A stretch of DNA of 5,275 nucleotides from Alphaproteobacteria bacterium (GCA_026400595.1 JAPLOT010000295.1:1-5275); one strand, 5' to 3'; counted from the first letter of the stretch, positions 1-5,275 are shown. Numbers and translations: made by a program. The notes: generated by a model from the sequence alone, not told the origin.

Positions 1-659
1 ATCAGGGGCAGGGCCTCGGCCCTCACCCGCTCATAGGCATTGGCGCCCAGCGCCTCGTCCAGCCACTGCCGGTACTGCGGCAGGTCGGCCCAGCGATCCA
101 CGAGCTCAGGGGTCAGCTCGCCGTGGAACTGCGTGGCGAGAATGTTGGGGCCTGCCGCCATGATCTGGACCGGCGAGACATCGGACGAGGCCAGGACCTC
201 AGCGCCGTCCGGCAGCCTCGTCACCTCGGCATGATGCCATTGCATCACCTTCATCGACGGGCGCAGGCCGGCCGCCATGGCGTGACGCCGGCCAAGCGGC
301 GTGAGCGTCACCTTTCCGATGCCGACTTCAGGGCCGCTGGCCAGGCCCACGTCCCCGCCCAGCGCTTCCGCCACCAGCTGCAGGCCAAGGCAGACGCCGA
401 AATAGGGGCGATCGCGGTTCATCGTCCATTCGCGGATCGCGGCTTTCTCCCGAACCAGCCAGGGATGGGCCTCGGTTTCCCACACGTCCATGGCGCCGCC
501 CATGACCAGCATGAAATCATAAGGGGCGAGCGACGGGATCGTCTCGCCCCTGTGCAGCATCACGATATCCAGCGCCGCACCCCGCGCGCGCAGGAAGTCG
601 CCGAAGAGTCCGGGCGGCTCGTCGTCCATATGCTGAAATACAAGGGCGCGGCGGATCAT
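1..659 (-). CDS. Class I glutamine amidotransferase, GMP synthase-like (C-terminus cut by window edge)
   Basis: Reading leftward from an ATG at 659, an uninterrupted frame gives 219 residues and leaves the window before a stop. The family is usually about 230-250 residues, so little is missing. Visible landmarks: a start resembling GMP synthase-like amidotransferases (HMDDEPPGLFGDFLRARG from residue 10), an oxyanion-strand MGGAMDVW (53-60), the nucleophile elbow FGVCLGLQL with Cys90, the mid-domain QWHHAEVTRLP (140-150), and the QFHGEL segment supplying His179 and Glu181. The Cys/His/Glu triad is therefore complete. The usual HPE is HGE here, and the usual His after CLG is Leu. Family knowledge: such stand-alone proteins hydrolyse glutamine, or related gamma-glutamyl amides, to release ammonia; many are uncharacterised. 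It is a cytoplasmic protein with no signal peptide. It is divergent from the transporter/asparaginase operon, so a shared role in amide nitrogen use is an inference. Upstream SD is weak (GGGGAA about 9 nt before the ATG). Confidence 0.9.
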   Translation of the reverse strand, partial: MIRRALVFQHMDDEPPGLFGDFLRARGAALDIVMLHRGETIPSLAPYDFMLVMGGAMDVWETEAHPWLVREKAAIREWTMNRDRPYFGVCLGLQLVAEALGGDVGLASGPEVGIGKVTLTPLGRRHAMAAGLRPSMKVMQWHHAEVTRLPDGAEVLASSDVSPVQIMAAGPNILATQFHGELTPELVDRWADLPQYRQWLDEALGANAYERVRAEALPL

Positions 660-780
660 GACCTGGGTTCCCCGAAACGAAAGTGAACGCGCGCATGTAA
701 TGGCTGCTGCGCGAATCGCAACTGTCGCTTTTGTCGCAGGAATGGGTTACGCGGGCGTTACAACGATTTTCTGACAATCA
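660..780. promoter_or_regulatory. Divergent intergenic region with 9-bp-spaced TCGC repeats
   Basis: This 121-bp gap lies between two divergent start codons, so promoters for both the amidotransferase and the transporter operon must lie in it or overlap its ends. TCGC occurs at 716, 725 and 734, exactly 9 bp apart, and the first two copies are followed by NNNTG. This could be a regulator-binding array, but a 4-bp core can recur by chance. I see no convincing -35/-10 pair: TTGTCG at 731-736 and TTACAA at 758-763 are too far apart. No palindromic operator stands out either. Confidence 0.3.
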
Positions 781-2004
781 ATGAGTCCAGCCCGCATCAT
801 CTTCACCGCCCTGTTGCCCTTCGCGGCGGGCTATTTCATGTCCTACCTGCTGCGCGCGGTGAATGCGGTGGTGGCGCCCGACCTGGTGCGCGATGCCGGC
901 CTCTCGCCTGCGCAGCTGGGCCTGCTGACCGCGGCCTATCTCGGCGCCTTTGCGCTGTTCCAGCTCCCGCTCGGCGTTCTGCTCGACCGCTATGGCCCTC
1001 GCAAGGTGCAGGCGGGCCTTTTGAGCGTCGCGGCACTGGGATGCGTTGGCTTCGCCCTGGCGCCGGACTTCGGCGGGCTCTTCGCTGCGCGAGCGGTGAT
1101 CGGGCTGGGATTCTCTGCCGGCCTCATGGCCAGCTACAAGTCCTCTGCCACATGGGTGCCGATCGAACGCCGTTCGCTGGCCAATACCGGAATCATGTCG
1201 CTGGGCGCGCTCGGCGTGCTGGTGGCGACCGAACCCACCGAATATCTCGTTGGCCAGATCGGCTGGCGCAGCACCTTCCTGGTCTTTGCCGGGGTCATCA
1301 TGCTGGCCGCCCTTCTGATCCTGGTGCTCGCGCCACGCCGGGACACCATCGGCGAACCGGCGCCCTTTGCCACGCAGTTCGCCCAGCTCACCGCCATCAT
1401 GAAGCGCCCGCTGTTCTGGCGCGTGGCTCCGCTGCTCGGCCTGACCTCGGGAGTCCAGATCGGCATCCAGACGCTCTGGGCCGGACCCTGGTATCGCGAT
1501 GTCATGGGCTTCTCCCGCGAGGAGGTTGCACGCCACCTGTTGTGGATGGCTCTGAGCTTCATGATCGGCATTCTCTCGGTGGGGGTCATCGCCGACAGGC
1601 TGGGCCGCCGCGGCATCGGTCCCATGCCGGTGATGCTCGGTTTCAACGTGATCTACTTCATCGCCCAGGCGCTCATCGTCTTCCGCGTCGACGGACTCAT
1701 GGTCCCGGCCTGGCTGGCGGTCGCCGCCTTCGGACAGGTGGCCGTGCTGGCCTTCCCCTGGTTTGCGGCACATATCGGCAAGGACCTCGCGGGCCGCGCC
1801 AACGCCACCATAAACTTTGCCATGTTCGTGGCCGCCTTCACGGCACAATATGCCGTGGGCCTGGTGATCGGCCTCTTCCCCAACACCGCAACCGGTTATG
1901 ATCCGCGCGGCTACAGCTGGGCCATCGGCATCCTTCTGGTGCTGCAGCTCCTGGCCTTCGTCTGGTATCTCGCCGCCTCGCCACGCAGGGAGTTCCGCCC
2001 ATGA
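781..2004 (+). CDS. MFS transporter, 12 transmembrane segments
   Basis: This is a 407-residue integral inner-membrane protein of major facilitator length. Hydrophobic segments lie at roughly 5-30, 44-66, 77-94, 98-118, 136-152, 163-184, 213-235, 251-272, 282-302, 307-330, 343-366 and 378-399. The MFS motif A between helices 2 and 3 is clear (GVLLDRYGPRK, 65-75). Its half-repeat counterpart between helices 8 and 9 is GVIADRLGRRG (268-278). GWRSTF (161-166) at the start of helix 6 and LWAGPWYRD (232-240) after helix 7 are typical of the superfamily. An in-frame TGA at 772-774 means translation cannot start earlier. A start at 838 would delete half of helix 1, so 781 is preferred even though no clear Shine-Dalgarno precedes it. 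The last four bases overlap the asparaginase start, indicating one operon and translational coupling. By association it may move asparagine, glutamine or another amide, in either direction. That is inference; the substrate is not readable from the sequence. Confidence 0.95.
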   Translation: MSPARIIFTALLPFAAGYFMSYLLRAVNAVVAPDLVRDAGLSPAQLGLLTAAYLGAFALFQLPLGVLLDRYGPRKVQAGLLSVAALGCVGFALAPDFGGLFAARAVIGLGFSAGLMASYKSSATWVPIERRSLANTGIMSLGALGVLVATEPTEYLVGQIGWRSTFLVFAGVIMLAALLILVLAPRRDTIGEPAPFATQFAQLTAIMKRPLFWRVAPLLGLTSGVQIGIQTLWAGPWYRDVMGFSREEVARHLLWMALSFMIGILSVGVIADRLGRRGIGPMPVMLGFNVIYFIAQALIVFRVDGLMVPAWLAVAAFGQVAVLAFPWFAAHIGKDLAGRANATINFAMFVAAFTAQYAVGLVIGLFPNTATGYDPRGYSWAIGILLVLQLLAFVWYLAASPRREFRP

Positions 2005-2978
2005 TCAACCCCGTCATCGCCGAAGTCATGCGCGGCGGCATCGTCGAAAGCCGGCATCGCGGCGCCTTTGCCGTGGTGGATGCAAGAGACCACGTCGTCG
2101 CCGCCGAAGGCGGCATCGCGGCGGCGGTGTTTCCGCGCTCGGCGATCAAGGCCTTCCAGTGCCTCGCGGTGGTGGAGAGCGGCGCGGCCGACCGCTTCGG
2201 CTTCACCCCGGAGGAGATCGCGCTGGCCTGTTCGTCCCACAACGGCGAGCCCGAGCATGTGCGCGTCGCTCGCGCCATGCTGGCCAAGGCGGGCAATGGC
2301 GAGGAGCACTATGAGTGCGGCGCGCATTGGCCCATCGAGGAAAAGGCCCATCACGCGCTGGTCCATCACGGGCAGCCCTGCCGCGCGGTTCACAACAATT
2401 GCTCCGGCAAGCATGCGGCCATGCTGGCGCTGGCCCGCCAGCTCTGCGCCGATCCGCAGGATTACGTGAAGCCCGAGCACCCGGTGCAGCGCACCATTGC
2501 TGCCACCATCGGCCGCATCTGCGGATGCGATCTCGAGGCCCAGGCCGTCGGCGTCGATGGCTGTTCGGTGCCGACCTGGGCCATTCCGATCCGCAACATG
2601 GCCCTGGGCTTTGCCCGCTTCGCGGATCCCGAGAATACCGCGGCGCTGCGCATCATCGAGGCGGTTCGCCAGCATCCCTTCATGGTTGCCGGCACCAGGC
2701 GCTTCGACACCGAACTCATGACGGCGCTCCCCCGCGTCTTCGTCAAGACCGGGGCGGAGGGCGTCTATTGCGGCTGCATTCCTCATGCGGGGCTCGGCAT
2801 CGCGCTCAAGTGTGACGACGGAGCCGGGCGGGCTGCCGAGGTTGCCATGGCCTCGGTCCTGTCGAGTCTCGACGTCTGGACTCCGGAGGAGAGGCAGATC
2901 CTGCTCCGCTTCCGCCATCACGGACTCGAGAACTGGCGGGCCATTCCGGTGGGCGAGGTGCGCGCGGTGCCGGCCTAG
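2001..2978 (+). CDS. L-asparaginase II, Rhizobium-type (pfam06089)
   Basis: The 325-residue product matches the asparaginase II family typified by the Rhizobium etli enzymes. These hydrolyse L-asparagine to aspartate and ammonia and are unrelated to E. coli AnsA/AnsB. Landmarks: an N-terminal MRGGIVESRHRG (10-21), PRSAIKAFQ (45-53) with Ser47 and Lys50, ACSSHNGEPEHV (76-87) with Ser79, NNCSGKHAAML (132-142) with Cys134 and Lys137, GVDGCSVPTWAIP (184-196) with Cys188, and VKTGAEG (248-254). As I recall the R. etli ReAV structure, it uses two Ser-Lys pairs and a metal site made of two cysteines and a lysine. Ser47/Lys50, Ser79 and Cys134/Lys137/Cys188 fit with a one-residue offset. Lys249 is my candidate for the second catalytic lysine. 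The protein is cytoplasmic, with no signal peptide, and has 12 cysteines. AGGGAG at 1987-1992, 8 nt before the ATG, is a good SD. The gene overlaps the transporter stop by 4 bp. Its TAG shares the CTAG tetramer with the stop of the convergent reductase gene. Confidence 0.95.
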   Translation: MINPVIAEVMRGGIVESRHRGAFAVVDARDHVVAAEGGIAAAVFPRSAIKAFQCLAVVESGAADRFGFTPEEIALACSSHNGEPEHVRVARAMLAKAGNGEEHYECGAHWPIEEKAHHALVHHGQPCRAVHNNCSGKHAAMLALARQLCADPQDYVKPEHPVQRTIAATIGRICGCDLEAQAVGVDGCSVPTWAIPIRNMALGFARFADPENTAALRIIEAVRQHPFMVAGTRRFDTELMTALPRVFVKTGAEGVYCGCIPHAGLGIALKCDDGAGRAAEVAMASVLSSLDVWTPEERQILLRFRHHGLENWRAIPVGEVRAVPA

Positions 2979-3559
2979 CGCAACCCGACCAGCACGGACC
3001 TAATGCTGGCCGCGAAGCCGGCGTGACGCTCTGCCGTCACGGTCTCGGCGGAATGAAGGGCGCGATAGTGCAGCCGTGCCTTTGGCGCACAGGGTGCGAT
3101 GATGCCGTATTTCAGAACGCGTTTCACCGGCTGGCGCATGACCAGCCAGTCTACCAAGCGCGGCGCGCCCAGCGTGGTGATGGCAACCACATGCCTCAGC
3201 TTCATCAATCGCGGACGGATGGTTTCGCCGCCCGGCGCGTGATCGAAGGCGACTCCCGGCATCCAGATCCGGTCAAACCAGCCCTTGAGCACCGCCGGGA
3301 AACCAAACCACCATGTCGGAAAGACCAGCACCAGAATCTCTGCTTCGGTAAGTGCCGCTGCGGCAGCGCGGTCATACGGGGGCGTGCGGTAGTAGTCGCG
3401 CCGCTCCTCGGCCGACAGCGCCGGATGAAGACCGGACTGATAGAGATCGTGGCGGTCTACCGTGTGCCCTGCCTCGGCCAGCACCGACTCCGCCATGCGG
3501 GCAAGGCCGTGGCACAGGCTGTCCTGCAGCGGATGGGCAATGACGATGAGAACGTTCAT
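2975..3559 (-). CDS. NAD(P)H:quinone reductase-like flavoprotein (flavodoxin_2 / NQO1-MdaB type)
   Basis: This is a 194-residue single-domain flavodoxin-fold protein, a normal length for the bacterial NQO1/YwrO/KefF-like group. Strand 1 plus the flavin phosphate loop is MNVLIVIAHPLQDS (1-14) with His9, Pro10 and Ser14. The family signature PTWWFGFPAVLKGWFDRIW (81-99), followed by PGVAF (101-105), forms the isoalloxazine-binding region. TTLGAPR (128-134) follows strand 4. Family knowledge: these enzymes bind FMN or FAD and move two electrons from NAD(P)H to quinones or other small acceptors in the cytoplasm. Some act as partner or regulatory subunits of transporters. The ATG at 3559 directly follows the TGA of the upstream Tat-exported repeat protein (3562-3560). 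With no strong SD of its own, translation is probably coupled to that gene. The actual acceptor is unknown. A role linked to the exported partner is inference from gene order only. Confidence 0.93.
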   Translation of the reverse strand: MNVLIVIAHPLQDSLCHGLARMAESVLAEAGHTVDRHDLYQSGLHPALSAEERRDYYRTPPYDRAAAAALTEAEILVLVFPTWWFGFPAVLKGWFDRIWMPGVAFDHAPGGETIRPRLMKLRHVVAITTLGAPRLVDWLVMRQPVKRVLKYGIIAPCAPKARLHYRALHSAETVTAERHAGFAASIRSVLVGLR

Positions 3560-4837
3560 TCAGTCGGCAAGATTGCCACTGATGATGCCCTGTGTCACTT
3601 CCGCATCAGCTTGCGCCAGATCAGCTGTGGCCGGCTTGCCGTGATCGGTGCCCATGATGCTGCCGATGCGCGATCCCGAGATCCTGTTGTTGGCGACCAG
3701 CACCGGACCCGCGCCGCCGATGACGGAAAACCCGATGCCAATTCCGCAGTCGCGCAGCACGTTGCCGGTGGCCGACAGGTTGCGGCTGTACCCGCCCCAG
3801 CCCAGCGAGATGCCGGTGTCGACTGCGCCATCGATCACGTTGCCAGTGATGGCCGTGTCCGCCTCGGCCGCAATTCCGACACCGCGGGTGTAGTCCAGCG
3901 AGCCGCCGCCGGTGACCTTGCGGATCACGTTGCCGGTCACGGCCGCCAATCGCCCGCCCTCGTTGAAATTGGTGATCGAAATTCCGAGCGCCACATCATC
4001 CAGGATGTTTCCGCTCACAACCGCGCCCTCGAAGCCGAACTCGCAGTAGATCGCCACCTCTCCAATGCGCGAGATCGCGTTGCTCGCGATCAGGCAGGCG
4101 GAACCGGAATTGTTGCGGATGGCGGAAAAGGCGCAGTCGCTGATGCGGTTTCCGGTCACGATCACATTGCCGGCGCGATAGACGTTGATGCCATTGCCGT
4201 TCTGGCCTGTCCCGCCGGCTTTGGCTGCGACGCGGACGATATGGTTGTTGGTCACGCGCGTTCCATCTTCGGCCGGTTCCGAAGTCCAGACCTGGATGCC
4301 GTTGTTGCCGATGTCTTCTAGGCGGTTGCCCGAGATGTCGAGACCCGTCGAGTCGCGCGCGAAGAGCGCTGTCGTCGCGATGCGCGAGAAGTGGCACCCG
4401 GTCACCGCGCCGCCGCAGCCTTCGAGGTGAAGACCCCCTGCGGGCGAATCGGAAAAGCGGCACATGTCGATCAGCAGTCCGGGACACCGCGCTGCGGTCA
4501 CCAGGGCTTCGCCCTGTGCCAGAGCCGGCCCGGAGAAACTCAGGCCTCGCAGGGTGACGGATTCGGTCGTTGTGATGGTGAAGATCGGCTGACCATCGGG
4601 AGAGATGAGCCGCGTCTGGTCGCCCAGGCCGGTAATCGTCAGCCCACGGTTGATCGGGATGCCGGAGGCGACGAAATCGCCTTGCGGCAGTTCGAGGCTG
4701 CCACCGGCTTGAATCGCCTTCTCAATCAACTCCTCCAGGTTATTGTTATCAGAAGCATTTGCGCCCTTGGCCAAGCCGAAGTGAAAGGCCGCGGCACAGG
4801 GGAGTCCTGACAGGAATAGGCGCCGTGATGAGGTCAT
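3560..4837 (-). CDS. Tat-exported beta-helix repeat protein (TIGR03808-like)
   Basis: The start at 4837 gives 425 residues and a textbook Tat signal: SRRLFLSG (4-11) with the twin arginines at 5-6, a short hydrophobic stretch, and AxA (ANA, 26-28) for cleavage. An in-frame ATG at 4903 would bury this signal behind 22 extra residues and lacks an SD, so it was rejected. The mature part is a right-handed parallel beta-helix. A 'GN/NN-x-I/L' rung recurs at about residues 169, 196, 228, 251, 275, 301, 331, 357, 382 and 420, spaced 23-38 residues. This matches what I recall of TIGR03808 (twin-arginine-translocated repeat protein) built from TIGR03807 repeats, described as possibly cofactor-binding. 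That ligand role is unproven. The protein is expected in the periplasm, folded before export. No pectate-lyase-type catalytic motif was recognised. It is the first gene of a two-gene operon with the flavin reductase directly downstream. Family assignment is from memory of the repeat pattern; the Tat signal and repeats are seen directly. Confidence 0.9.
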   Translation of the reverse strand: MTSSRRLFLSGLPCAAAFHFGLAKGANASDNNNLEELIEKAIQAGGSLELPQGDFVASGIPINRGLTITGLGDQTRLISPDGQPIFTITTTESVTLRGLSFSGPALAQGEALVTAARCPGLLIDMCRFSDSPAGGLHLEGCGGAVTGCHFSRIATTALFARDSTGLDISGNRLEDIGNNGIQVWTSEPAEDGTRVTNNHIVRVAAKAGGTGQNGNGINVYRAGNVIVTGNRISDCAFSAIRNNSGSACLIASNAISRIGEVAIYCEFGFEGAVVSGNILDDVALGISITNFNEGGRLAAVTGNVIRKVTGGGSLDYTRGVGIAAEADTAITGNVIDGAVDTGISLGWGGYSRNLSATGNVLRDCGIGIGFSVIGGAGPVLVANNRISGSRIGSIMGTDHGKPATADLAQADAEVTQGIISGNLAD

Positions 4838-4846
4838 TGTGAAACG

Positions 4847-4851
4847 CTCCT
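4847..4851 (-). promoter_or_regulatory. Shine-Dalgarno fixing the start of the Tat-exported protein
   Basis: On the minus strand AGGAG lies 9 nt before the ATG at 4837. No comparable purine run precedes the upstream in-frame ATG at 4903. Together with the Tat motif falling at residues 4-11, this decides the start. Confidence 0.8.
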
Positions 4852-4905
4852 GTGCCGGGCTTTGCAACATCCGCGCCGTCCCGGAGATTTCCTGCGCCCG
4901 CATCC

Positions 4906-4920
4906 CTAACAGACGGTTAA
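4906..4920 (-). promoter_or_regulatory. CtrA-like box (TTAA-N7-TTAG) upstream of the Tat gene
   Basis: On the minus strand the sequence reads TTAA, seven bases (CCGTCTG), then TTAG. The consensus for the alphaproteobacterial cell-cycle regulator CtrA is TTAA-N7-TTAA, so one base differs. The site also contains a small dyad, TAAC-AGACG-GTTA. It lies about 70 bp upstream of the Tat gene start, a plausible promoter position. Being one short degenerate match in an intergenic region, it could be chance. Confidence 0.3.
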
Positions 4921-4952
4921 GGCGAAATTGTCCGGTGCCTTCTTCGCAGCGG

Positions 4953-4987
4953 CCGTCAGCGAGCTGTCAGCGGCCATCGCATAGGAT
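4953..4987 (+). promoter_or_regulatory. PhoB-box-like direct repeat with a -10-like hexamer, rightward
   Basis: CCGTCAG (4953-4959) and CTGTCAG (4964-4970) are direct repeats starting exactly 11 bp apart, separated by CGAG. The classical Pho box is two CTGTCAT-type heptamers with the same 11-bp period, standing in for the -35 element about 10 bp before the -10. Here a -10-like TAGGAT (4982-4987) begins 11 bp after the second repeat, so the geometry fits a PhoB-activated rightward promoter starting near 4994. The repeats could instead bind another OmpR/PhoB-family regulator. The spacer is not A/T-rich, and the last T of each heptamer is G, which lowers confidence. Confidence 0.35.
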
Positions 4988-5004
4988 CGCAGCATTCACG
5001 CAGT

Positions 5005-5011
5005 GGAGGAG
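5005..5011 (+). promoter_or_regulatory. Strong Shine-Dalgarno GGAGGAG for a GTG start
   Basis: GGAGGAG ends 5 nt before a GTG at 5017, with the GGAGG core 7 nt away. It is the best ribosome-binding site in the window, yet the reading frame it serves is only 31 codons long. It lies just downstream of the Pho-box-like promoter candidate. Confidence 0.5.
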
Positions 5012-5016
5012 TTCGG

Positions 5017-5112
5017 GTGCCAGTTACGGATCGGGTCGGAACGGCCGTGCACGCCCAGCGCCTGGACGACGACGATTGCCAACGGGACGCAGATTGTTCA
5101 AACCTGAGGTGA
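5017..5112 (+). CDS. Putative short ORF (31 residues), GTG start, function unknown
   Basis: From GTG at 5017 the frame encodes 31 residues, beginning MPVTDRVGTAVHAQ and containing an acidic DDDDC stretch (17-21) with a second Cys at 27. It ends at TGA 5110-5112. Its support is the strong Shine-Dalgarno and the candidate promoter just upstream. Against it, its third-position GC is lower than in the neighbouring genes, and I recognise no family. Its stop overlaps a following ATG (TGATG), the usual arrangement for coupled translation. It could be a leader ORF, or the real start of a longer gene whose frame is broken by a sequencing error or mutation. Another frame across 5003-5107 has higher third-position GC, so even the correct frame here is not settled. 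Confidence 0.25.
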   Translation: MPVTDRVGTAVHAQRLDDDDCQRDADCSNLR

Positions 5113-5168
5113 TGTTCGAGGAAATTCTGACCGCGACGGCGCCGGCAGTCGCCTTCGCCCCGCTCTGA
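5112..5168 (+). CDS. Putative very short ORF (18 residues) or C-terminus of a small peptide
   Basis: ATG at 5112 overlaps the preceding TGA and encodes MFEEILTATAPAVAFAPL before TGA at 5166-5168. The same frame is open upstream and reads RRLFKPEV immediately before the Met, so possible TTG starts at 5076 or 5094 would give 31 or 25 residues. A 'KPEV' stretch followed by a short small-residue tail resembles precursor peptides of RiPP systems in general outline only; no core motif is recognisable. Codon use from about 5094 onward is GC3-rich like real genes nearby. The ORF ends 9 nt before the next start, whose SD begins at its stop codon, so the two are arranged as an operon. Confidence 0.25.
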   Translation: MFEEILTATAPAVAFAPL

Positions 5169-5177
5169 AGGACGGTC

Positions 5178-5275
5178 ATGTCGTCGGTTCGTGCCTATGC
5201 CATGGCCGGACTTCCCGTCAGCGTGCGCATGCCCGATGACAGGATGCTGGCTTCGCATCTGGCGCGTCTTCTGCC
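5178..5275 (+). CDS. Unrecognised gene, N-terminal 32 residues only
   Basis: ATG at 5178 is preceded by AAGGA (5168-5172) at 5-nt spacing, and the frame stays open to the window end. It reads MSSVRAYAMAGLPVSV, then MPDDRMLASHLARLLP. No signal peptide or membrane segment is visible. The 'AYAMAGLPVSV' opening faintly recalls HPr-kinase-like proteins in some peptide-modification clusters (Y/F-R-A-x-GL starts). That resemblance is too weak to assign a function. It probably shares a transcript with the short ORFs upstream. Internal Met codons at residues 9 and 18 are alternative starts but lack as good an SD. Confidence 0.6.
   Translation, partial: MSSVRAYAMAGLPVSVRMPDDRMLASHLARLL

Noticed and set aside
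123..686. 187-residue open frame on the plus strand
   Set aside because: It is the shadow of the leftward amidotransferase, which has an intact Cys-His-Glu triad.
778..1848. 356-residue open frame on the minus strand
   Set aside because: It lies entirely antisense to the clear MFS transporter. Its composition (His, Glu, Arg, Gln, Gly rich, no domain) is the usual shadow of a GC3-rich gene.
1911..2921. 336-residue open frame on the minus strand
   Set aside because: It is antisense to the asparaginase, whose plus-strand product carries all family motifs. The low stop density is explained by GC bias.
2950..3000. Rho-independent terminator between the convergent genes
   Set aside because: There is no intergenic space and no GC stem followed by a T-run on either strand.
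3023..4321. 432-residue open frame on the plus strand crossing two genes
   Set aside because: It is antisense to both the flavoprotein and the Tat repeat protein, has no recognisable domain, and spans their junction. The minus-strand genes have diagnostic motifs.
4838..4903. 22-residue N-terminal extension of the Tat-exported protein
   Set aside because: It would place the twin-arginine motif internally, and the ATG at 4903 has no Shine-Dalgarno, whereas the ATG at 4837 does.
4839..5168. 109-residue plus-strand frame starting next to the Tat gene
   Set aside because: A start at 4839 would lie upstream of the promoter candidate and opposite the neighbouring gene's SD. The first half is Arg/Ser/Pro-rich with no coding bias; only its last 19-25 codons look plausible.
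5094..5168. Lasso-peptide precursor
   Set aside because: The 'KPEV' segment loosely resembles a lasso leader, but the conserved Gly is absent, the Thr is off position, and no core with an Asp/Glu at ring position 7-9 follows.

Overview
The window is GC-rich and densely packed, with strongly G/C-biased third codon positions. It looks like chromosomal DNA of an alphaproteobacterium. The taxonomic guess rests on three things: a Rhizobium-type L-asparaginase II (pfam06089 family), a Tat-exported repeat protein of a type known mainly from Alphaproteobacteria, and a CtrA-like TTAA-N7-TTAG site. No tRNA, rRNA, insertion sequence or CRISPR array is visible.

Left part (1-2978): a class I glutamine amidotransferase gene reads leftward and runs off the window edge. 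A 121-bp divergent intergenic region separates it from a rightward two-gene operon. This operon holds a 12-helix MFS transporter and an L-asparaginase II, joined by an ATGA start/stop overlap. Together they suggest handling of amide nitrogen or an amide-bearing small molecule, but the transporter substrate cannot be read from the sequence.

Middle part (2975-4837): a leftward two-gene operon. First comes a Tat-signal right-handed beta-helix protein with about ten 'GN-x-I/L' repeat rungs (TIGR03808-like, containing TIGR03807-like repeats). It is followed with no gap (stop TGA, then ATG) by an NQO1/flavodoxin-fold quinone reductase-like flavoprotein. The reductase and the asparaginase converge so tightly that their stop codons share one CTAG, leaving no room for a conventional intergenic terminator.

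Right part (4838-5275): a 340-bp divergent region carrying candidate control sites, then the start of a rightward transcription unit. The sites are a CtrA-like box upstream of the Tat gene and a PhoB-box-like 11-bp-period direct repeat with a -10-like hexamer placed for rightward transcription. Next come a very good Shine-Dalgarno, one or two tiny overlapping ORFs, and the first 32 codons of an unrecognised gene cut by the window edge. The tiny ORFs are the least certain part of the annotation. They could be a small-peptide or RiPP-precursor locus, a leader, or a decayed or misread gene.
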